Assembly (NCBI GenBank): GCA_020845495.1
Contig: JADLFM010000021.1
Coordinates: forward strand, 1 to 6,769
Source: Chloroflexota bacterium
GTDB taxonomy: Bacteria > Chloroflexota > UBA6077 > JACCZL01
Reading direction: 5' to 3'
DNA: 6,769 bases
Shown here: in pieces, positions 1 through 3,856 of the stretch
Layout of the letters: every line of letters begins with the position of its first letter
Numbering within the stretch: position 1 is the stretch's first letter
Notes under the pieces: generated by a model
Seen by the model: only the letters and a program-made list of their open reading frames with translations
Databases searched by the model: none
Told to the model about the DNA's origin: nothing
Position numbers and translations under genes: made by a program

Positions 1-104
1 GACGCGCGCACCATGCTGACGGCGAGCGTCCATGACAGGAGGGCCAGGCAGGTGAGCACCGCCAGCCCGATCACGATGACGGCGAGGTCGAGGACCAGGC
101 TCAC
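1..104 (-). CDS. N-terminus of a membrane protein, cut by the left edge
   Basis: This is a new reading frame that begins with GTG at 104 and remains open to position 1, giving 34 codons. It reads MSLVLDLAVIVIGLAVL, continues with TCLALLSWTLAVSMVRA, and forms one strong hydrophobic helix from about residue 3 to 31. Hand counting gives G or C at the third position in 33 of 34 codons, the same bias as the transporter upstream, which is the main argument that it is real. It starts 49 bases after the transporter stop on the same strand, so it is probably the next gene of the operon. No clear Shine-Dalgarno sequence precedes the GTG, and an in-frame GTG a few codons later could be the true start. 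The fragment is too short to name a family. It could be a signal-anchored protein or the first helix of a multi-pass protein. Confidence 0.6.
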   Translation of the reverse strand, partial: MSLVLDLAVIVIGLAVLTCLALLSWTLAVSMVRA

Positions 105-153
105 GGCGCGCGAAGGGTAGCAGATCGGCCGGTCAAGGAGCCTCGAGGACCGA

Positions 154-2091
154 TCATCGGGCGTCGCGCATGGAGGGCACGATCAGCGAAAGCATGCCGG
201 CCACCGCGCAGATGGCGCCGGACCAGACGAGCACCACGTCGGCCCCGACCACCTCGGTCAGCCAGCCGGCGACCGCCATGGAGCCGGCGATCGCGCTGAA
301 CACCAGCACCTGCCGGCTCGACACCACGCGGCCCATCAGGCGCTGCGGCGTGCGTTCCTGGAACAGCGTGATGGTCGGCACGATGTACAGCATGTTGAAG
401 AAGCCGACCAGCGCGAAGAAGCCGATGGCGACGAACGGATCGGTGACCATGCCCGCCGCCACCAGGCCGATGCCCATCCCGACGAAGCCGGCGATGACCA
501 GGTGGCCCTTCGCCACCCGCTCGCCGATGGCGCCGACCGCCACACCGCCCACGATGCTGCCGAAGGCGATCGCTGCCAGCAGCAGCGCGTACGCGGTCTC
601 GGCATTGACACGCGAGAGGTCGAGCACGAGCTTGGCGTATGGCAGGATGGCGACGATCTCGCCGCCGACCGCCACCTGGGCCAGGGTCGAGAACAGGGTG
701 TTGCTGCGCAGCTCCGCCTGGCGACGCAGGAAGCGCCAGCCCTCGACGATCTCGTCCCACAGCACCCGCACCTGGAAGCGTGACGTCACGAGATCCTGTG
801 CGGGGACGCGCATGAAGAAGATCAGGATGGCGCTGATCAGGTAGGTCACGCCGCCGATGACGAACGCCAGCCCCAGCGCATCGGCTTCGACGAGCACGGC
901 GATGAGCACACCGGCGGCCGGGAAGCCCAGCAGGTCGGCGGCGTTGTCGGCCAGGCTGCTCATGGAGTTGGCGGCCACGAGGTCCCGGTCGGCCACGATG
1001 GCCGGGATGACCGCGGTCTTGGCCGGGCGGAAGAACAGCGTGACCGTCGCGATCAGGAACGCCATCAGGTACACGAGGTTGATGTCGATCGCGGCCACCG
1101 GCGGCACGGCGATCAGCAGCGCGCCGCGCAGCGTGTCGCAGATCAGCATGGTTCGGCGCCGATCCCATCGGTCCACCAGCGCCCCCGAGATCGAACCCAG
1201 GATGACGTTCGGCACCGCCGTGGCCGCCATGGTCAGCCCCAGCGACACCGCCGACCCGGTCACCACGAAGACGAGCCAGCCCAGCGCGATGGTGTGCAGC
1301 CGCTCGCCCATCAGGCTGACCAGCTGGCCGATCCAGAGCAGGCCGAAGTCGCGGTTGCGGACCAGTCGCAAGTACGGCGATTGGCGCCGGATGCCGGCGA
1401 TATCGGCTCCGGCATCGCTGACGTCGCCCGGGATCAGGGCCGGCTCGCTGTACGGTGCGCCGATGGCGGCAGCGGCCGCCCCCGCACCGGCCGACCCGGG
1501 CCGCAGGATGGTGGTGCCGAAGGCGAGTGCGCCGCGCGTCGGGATGTCTGCGCGCGTCATCGAATACACGATGGCCCAGAAGATGCCGAGTGCCAGCAGC
1601 ACGTCGCCGATGCTGACCACGTCGCGGATGATCGGGATCGGCAGCGGGATCACGTCGCCGAACAGCCCGCCACGGGCGACGAACTCGGCGACGGTATCGG
1701 CATGCAGGAGGAAGTGGAACGGATCGTTGAGGATGTCGGCCTCGGTGAAGCCGGCGGCGTAGAAGGCGCCCGACCAGATCGGCATCTGGCCGCCGTTGAT
1801 CAACACCGCCAGGACGTTAGAGCCGATGCCGACCGCCGCCACCTGGAGTCCCGGCACGCGCCAGTTGCCCCACAGCCAGGCCAGGATGAGCAGGTACGCA
1901 CCGATGTAGACCAGGCCGAGCGGCAGGTTGGGCGCGAGGCTGTCTCGCGCGATGATCCCGGCAGCGATCCTGCAACCGAGGGCCAGCAGCAGGAGCCACG
2001 ACCATCGCAAGTGCAGGTCGGCGAGACGTGGCAGTCCGCCGCCCAGCAGGGCGCCGATGATCAGCGCCAGGAGGATGGTGCTAAGGAACAT
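154..2091 (-). CDS. DUF5317 domain fused to an MFS_3-type transporter
   Basis: A 645-residue integral membrane protein with two parts. Residues 1-178 form five or six hydrophobic helices and match what I recall of DUF5317, including NGGQMPIW at 99-106 and a late IGDVLLALG segment at 161-169; the function of that family is unknown. Residues 180-240 are a Gly/Ala/Ser-rich linker, probably cytoplasmic. Residues 245-645 are a full major facilitator of the MFS_3 or EntS-like drug/siderophore exporter type. Motif A is GALVDRWDRRRT at 303-314, and the second-half signature QERTPQRLMGRVVSSRQ is at 578-594. The substrate cannot be told from sequence; small-molecule export by proton antiport is the family expectation. 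The ATG at 2091 lies inside the end of the HD-GYP gene in another frame, with an 11-base overlap and only a weak ribosome site, so translation is probably coupled. Wobble GC is high (17/20 and 20/20 in two samples). DUF5317 normally stands alone as far as I know, so the fusion is notable. Confidence 0.93.
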   Translation of the reverse strand: MFLSTILLALIIGALLGGGLPRLADLHLRWSWLLLLALGCRIAAGIIARDSLAPNLPLGLVYIGAYLLILAWLWGNWRVPGLQVAAVGIGSNVLAVLINGGQMPIWSGAFYAAGFTEADILNDPFHFLLHADTVAEFVARGGLFGDVIPLPIPIIRDVVSIGDVLLALGIFWAIVYSMTRADIPTRGALAFGTTILRPGSAGAGAAAAAIGAPYSEPALIPGDVSDAGADIAGIRRQSPYLRLVRNRDFGLLWIGQLVSLMGERLHTIALGWLVFVVTGSAVSLGLTMAATAVPNVILGSISGALVDRWDRRRTMLICDTLRGALLIAVPPVAAIDINLVYLMAFLIATVTLFFRPAKTAVIPAIVADRDLVAANSMSSLADNAADLLGFPAAGVLIAVLVEADALGLAFVIGGVTYLISAILIFFMRVPAQDLVTSRFQVRVLWDEIVEGWRFLRRQAELRSNTLFSTLAQVAVGGEIVAILPYAKLVLDLSRVNAETAYALLLAAIAFGSIVGGVAVGAIGERVAKGHLVIAGFVGMGIGLVAAGMVTDPFVAIGFFALVGFFNMLYIVPTITLFQERTPQRLMGRVVSSRQVLVFSAIAGSMAVAGWLTEVVGADVVLVWSGAICAVAGMLSLIVPSMRDAR

Positions 2092-3469
2092 CGTCCGCTG
2101 CCAGCTTGGGTATCACTGGCTCGGCGGGCACGGTCTCTGCGGCGGGTTCATGGTCCTGCAGCGTGGTGGGAGCGTCCTCGATCGGATCGGCGGGCCGGTC
2201 GAGGATGTCCCGATCGAGGTGGACCAGGATGGGCACGACATTGGGGTCGAACTGGATGCCGGAGAACTTCTCGAGCTGGTCAACCGCCTGCTCGTGGGTC
2301 AGGGGCGTCTTGCGATACGGTCGGGAGCTGGTCATGGCCTCGTAGGCATCGGCGATCGTCAGGATGCGCGCGCCCAGGGGAATCTCCAGGGCCTCGATGC
2401 GATCTGGATAGCCCGATCCATTCCACCACTCGTGGTGTGCCCGGATCAGCGGCGCCTCCCGGGCAAGCTGCGTCGCCGGCTCCACGATCTTGGCGCCGAT
2501 CTCCGGGTGCATGTTCATCAGCGTCCGCTCCTCGCGGTCGAGCGGACCTTCCTTGAGCAGGATGTGGTCCCGGATGCCGATCTTGCCGACGTCGTGCAAC
2601 AACCCGGCCCACTTGATCCTCTCGATCTCGCTCTCCGGTAACCGCATGACGCGGCACATCTCCTCGGCGATGTGGCTCACCCGGCTCGAATGGTTCCTCG
2701 TGTACCGGTCGCGGGCGTCCACCGCCTTCGACAGCGCCGAAATCGTCTGCTCGAACAGCTCCCTGGTCTCGACATACCTCGCCGAAGCGACTCTCATCGA
2801 ATAGAGGGGCACGACAAAGAGCGGGGTCGCCCACCAGCCGACCCCGTTTGGCAGTTGAAAGACCAAGGCCATCAGCCAAGCCAGTGGTGCCAGGCCGACA
2901 AAATGGGCCGCAGTACCGCCAAGGTCCTGCGCCACAACTGCGCGGACGGGCGCCTCGGTACGCGCGCTGACGACTACGACCGCTAACGTCCAGCCGACGA
3001 CAAAGAAGACGACACTCGCGGCGAGGAGCGCGACGAATTCCGCGATGCCGGCAAGGATTGGGTTGGCCGGAACGAACTGCTGCAGGGCAAGGAAAGTGAC
3101 TCCGCCGGTAACCGAGCCCACCACGGCTACTGAGTGATTGAACAGGGTTCCGTACCAAGGAACGGAGCCTCGCACTTCACGGCTGTCGGTCGTACCTACG
3201 ACGGCGACAATGGCGCCGGCCAGCGGACCCCCCAGAACAAACGCCGCGATCATCGGCGCCGCTGCGACTGAGATTACTGTGCCTCGCGGCAAGACCAAAG
3301 GGAGGGCGCTGGCGAGAAGCGTTGCTCCCACCCAAAACGCCATTCCTCCCAGCCCGCCGATAGCCGGTCGGATCGGGAAGAACAAGAAGGCCGCCGCAAC
3401 TAGAACAATTGCGGCGGCCGCTGTCGCTAGGACAAGGCGGCTGACACGTGCACTCACCGTGGTCGGCAT
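2081..3469 (-). CDS. Membrane-anchored HD-GYP domain phosphodiesterase
   Basis: A 462-residue protein. Residues 11-226 hold six or seven hydrophobic helices, a MASE-like membrane sensor in layout, with a conserved-looking VPWYGTLFNHS loop at 103-113. A helix at about 232-255 leads into the HD-GYP domain at 245-420. Catalytic features visible are H260, the HD pair in LLHDVGKIGIRD (H292, D293), H321 in HPEIG, HHEWWNGSGYP at 345-355 with H345 and H346, and ADAYEAMTSSRPYR at 373-386 with D374. All expected metal ligands appear present, so activity is likely. The family hydrolyses cyclic di-GMP (to pGpG or GMP), or cyclic GAMP in a few members. The tail from about 425 is Pro/Ala/acidic and probably disordered. 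The ATG at 3469 is preceded by GAGG only two bases away, unusually close; an in-frame stop TAG at 3494-3496 limits upstream starts. The membrane half has lower wobble GC (11/20 to 16/20) than the catalytic half (18/20, 19/20). It overlaps the transporter gene by 11 bases. Confidence 0.93.
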   Translation of the reverse strand: MPTTVSARVSRLVLATAAAAIVLVAAAFLFFPIRPAIGGLGGMAFWVGATLLASALPLVLPRGTVISVAAAPMIAAFVLGGPLAGAIVAVVGTTDSREVRGSVPWYGTLFNHSVAVVGSVTGGVTFLALQQFVPANPILAGIAEFVALLAASVVFFVVGWTLAVVVVSARTEAPVRAVVAQDLGGTAAHFVGLAPLAWLMALVFQLPNGVGWWATPLFVVPLYSMRVASARYVETRELFEQTISALSKAVDARDRYTRNHSSRVSHIAEEMCRVMRLPESEIERIKWAGLLHDVGKIGIRDHILLKEGPLDREERTLMNMHPEIGAKIVEPATQLAREAPLIRAHHEWWNGSGYPDRIEALEIPLGARILTIADAYEAMTSSRPYRKTPLTHEQAVDQLEKFSGIQFDPNVVPILVHLDRDILDRPADPIEDAPTTLQDHEPAAETVPAEPVIPKLAADDVP

Positions 3470-3473
3470 TACC

Positions 3474-3500
3474 TCAATGCGCGAAACGGGAGTCTAGCAT
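3474..3500 (-). CDS. Possible 8-residue leader mini-ORF before the HD-GYP gene
   Basis: Reading from ATG at 3500 gives MLDSRFAH and a TGA at 3476-3474. A strong ribosome site AAGGA sits six bases before this ATG, much better placed than anything before the HD-GYP start. The TGA overlaps the GAGG of the HD-GYP ribosome site, and the HD-GYP ATG at 3469 comes four bases after the stop codon. That arrangement would let a terminating ribosome reinitiate on the HD-GYP gene. The ORF is so short that chance is a serious alternative; for example, a sequencing or strain difference could have broken a longer start region. No function is claimed for the peptide itself. Confidence 0.25.
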   Translation of the reverse strand: MLDSRFAH

Positions 3501-3509
3501 CTGCCGTCC

Positions 3510-3617
3510 TTACAGCCCCCGGACGCCTCCCCCGCCGGCTATGGCCAATGCGGCAAGCGCCAGGATGGTTGCGACAATGGATGCAAGGCGACTAAGTCGA
3601 ACTCGCACGACTGTCAT
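3510..3617 (-). CDS. Possible small single-helix membrane protein
   Basis: An open frame ends with TAA at 3510 and could start at ATG 3617 (35 residues) or at GTG 3608 (32 residues). The GTG has AGGA eight bases upstream, while AGG directly abuts the ATG, so GTG is the better start. The GTG product begins MRVRLSRLASIVATILA, basic then hydrophobic, which fits an inside-anchored single helix, and ends in a Gly-rich tail GGGGVRGL. Wobble GC is roughly 60%, weakly coding and similar to the neighbouring membrane half of the HD-GYP protein. Its start resembles the HD-GYP N-terminus (both have a Thr-Val, Arg-rich stretch, then Ser-Arg-Leu and an Ala/Val helix), so it may be a remnant of a duplicated start rather than a gene. 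I do not recognise it. Confidence 0.3.
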   Translation of the reverse strand: MTVVRVRLSRLASIVATILALAALAIAGGGGVRGL

Positions 3618-3621
3618 CCTG

Positions 3622-3640
3622 AAGGCTGTTACCAGCCCTT
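3622..3640. repeat. Hairpin just upstream of the small membrane ORF
   Basis: On the plus strand AAGGCTG (3622-3628) pairs with CAGCCCTT (3633-3640) around a four-base loop, seven base pairs with one bulged base. In the minus-strand transcript it ends five bases before the ATG at 3617, so it could affect access to that start. No T-tract follows on either strand, so I do not call it an intrinsic terminator. Confidence 0.4.
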
Positions 3641-3657
3641 GACGTAGTCTCTGGTCA

Positions 3658-3678
3658 TCAGAAGGTGCCCTCTTCTGA
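3658..3678. promoter_or_regulatory. Perfect 7-bp dyad with 7-base spacer, candidate operator
   Basis: TCAGAAG (3658-3664) and CTTCTGA (3672-3678) are exact inverted repeats separated by seven bases. The centre-to-centre distance of the half-sites is 14 bases, somewhat more than one helical turn. As RNA it would form a small hairpin, but no run of T follows on either strand. Its position about 190 bases before the HD-GYP start, between two co-oriented genes, suits either a regulator site or a transcript structure. The protein that would bind is unknown. Confidence 0.35.
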
Positions 3679-3743
3679 ACGCGACCCCCCAAGATAACCG
3701 AACACATTCCTGTGACGGAACGGCCGGTTGCACTACTTACTCC

Positions 3744-3776
3744 CCACTCGCCCAAGTGCCCAAGTTCAGCGAGTGG
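3744..3776. repeat. 8-bp hairpin enclosing a tandem octamer repeat
   Basis: CCACTCGC (3744-3751) and GCGAGTGG (3769-3776) are perfect inverted repeats around a 17-base loop. Most of the loop is made of GCCCAAGT repeated exactly twice in tandem (3750-3757 and 3758-3765), the first copy sharing two bases with the stem. It lies 81 to 113 bases beyond the stop of the regulator gene, where a terminator or a 3'-end stabilising structure is expected. The absence of a T-tract argues against an intrinsic terminator; a factor-dependent terminator or an operator remains possible. Confidence 0.4.
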
Positions 3777-3804
3777 ATCTGCGCATCCAATGTTGCTCAC
3801 CTGT

Positions 3805-3841
3805 GTACCGAAAGTACTGGTGATTGGCCGTACTGTAGTAC
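3805..3841. repeat. Cluster of four GTAC sites forming an imperfect dyad
   Basis: The palindrome GTAC occurs at 3805, 3814, 3830 and 3838, four times in 37 bases. The inner pair forms a stem (AGTAC, one bulge, GG, seven-base loop, CC, GTACT), and the outer pair can extend it across an internal loop. It begins about 16 bases after the stop codon of the regulator on the minus strand. It may be a 3'-end structure of that transcript or a binding site for a dimeric protein. There is no T-tract. Confidence 0.35.
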
Positions 3842-3856
3842 CGGTGGGGTTGGTAG

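Larger units (their letters stand above)
3470..3856. other. 387-base intergenic region rich in dyads
   Basis: This gap separates the stop of the large regulator from the start of the HD-GYP gene. It is less GC-rich than its flanks and contains four separate inverted-repeat elements (3622-3640, 3658-3678, 3744-3776, 3805-3841), one short membrane-helix ORF and one 8-residue mini-ORF. The one long open frame through it (stop 3510, open to 3860) has only 9 of 20 G or C wobble bases between 3721 and 3780, so its upstream part does not look coding. I saw no tRNA, no long T-tract after any hairpin, no good -35/-10 pair, and no motif of a c-di-GMP riboswitch. Its plausible roles are 3' end of the regulator transcript and promoter or leader of the HD-GYP operon. 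Confidence 0.7.

Noticed and set aside
123..155. Inverted repeat GATCGG/CCGATC at the transporter stop, with palindrome CCTCGAGG in its loop, as a terminator.
   Set aside because: The stem is only 6 bp with a 21-base loop, no T-tract follows, and a likely coding frame begins right after it.
351..355. Degenerate GYP loop in the HD-GYP protein (residues 345-355, Asn for Asp before GSGYP) as a sign of an inactive enzyme; coordinates are residues.
   Set aside because: The HD pair, the later histidines and D374 are all present, and Asn at that place is, as far as I recall, tolerated in the family.
101..1168. A 355-codon open frame on the minus strand overlapping the transporter in another frame.
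   Set aside because: The product is Arg/Gly/His-rich without hydrophobic or domain structure, while the overlapping frame encodes a clear MFS protein.
1294..2556. A 420-codon open frame on the plus strand.
   Set aside because: It lies opposite the transporter and HD-GYP genes, crosses both, and its product is low-complexity (Arg, Gly, Asp, Pro, Gln) with no domain; it is a by-product of GC-rich codons.
3492..3500. Extended -10 promoter-like TGCTAGACT on the minus strand before the HD-GYP gene.
   Set aside because: Only four of six bases match TATAAT, and the -35 position is GGGGGC; it also overlaps the mini-ORF.
3470..3856. A c-di-GMP riboswitch in the leader of the HD-GYP gene.
   Set aside because: I looked for the conserved GEMM-type core and saw none on the minus strand; the hairpins do not match its layout.
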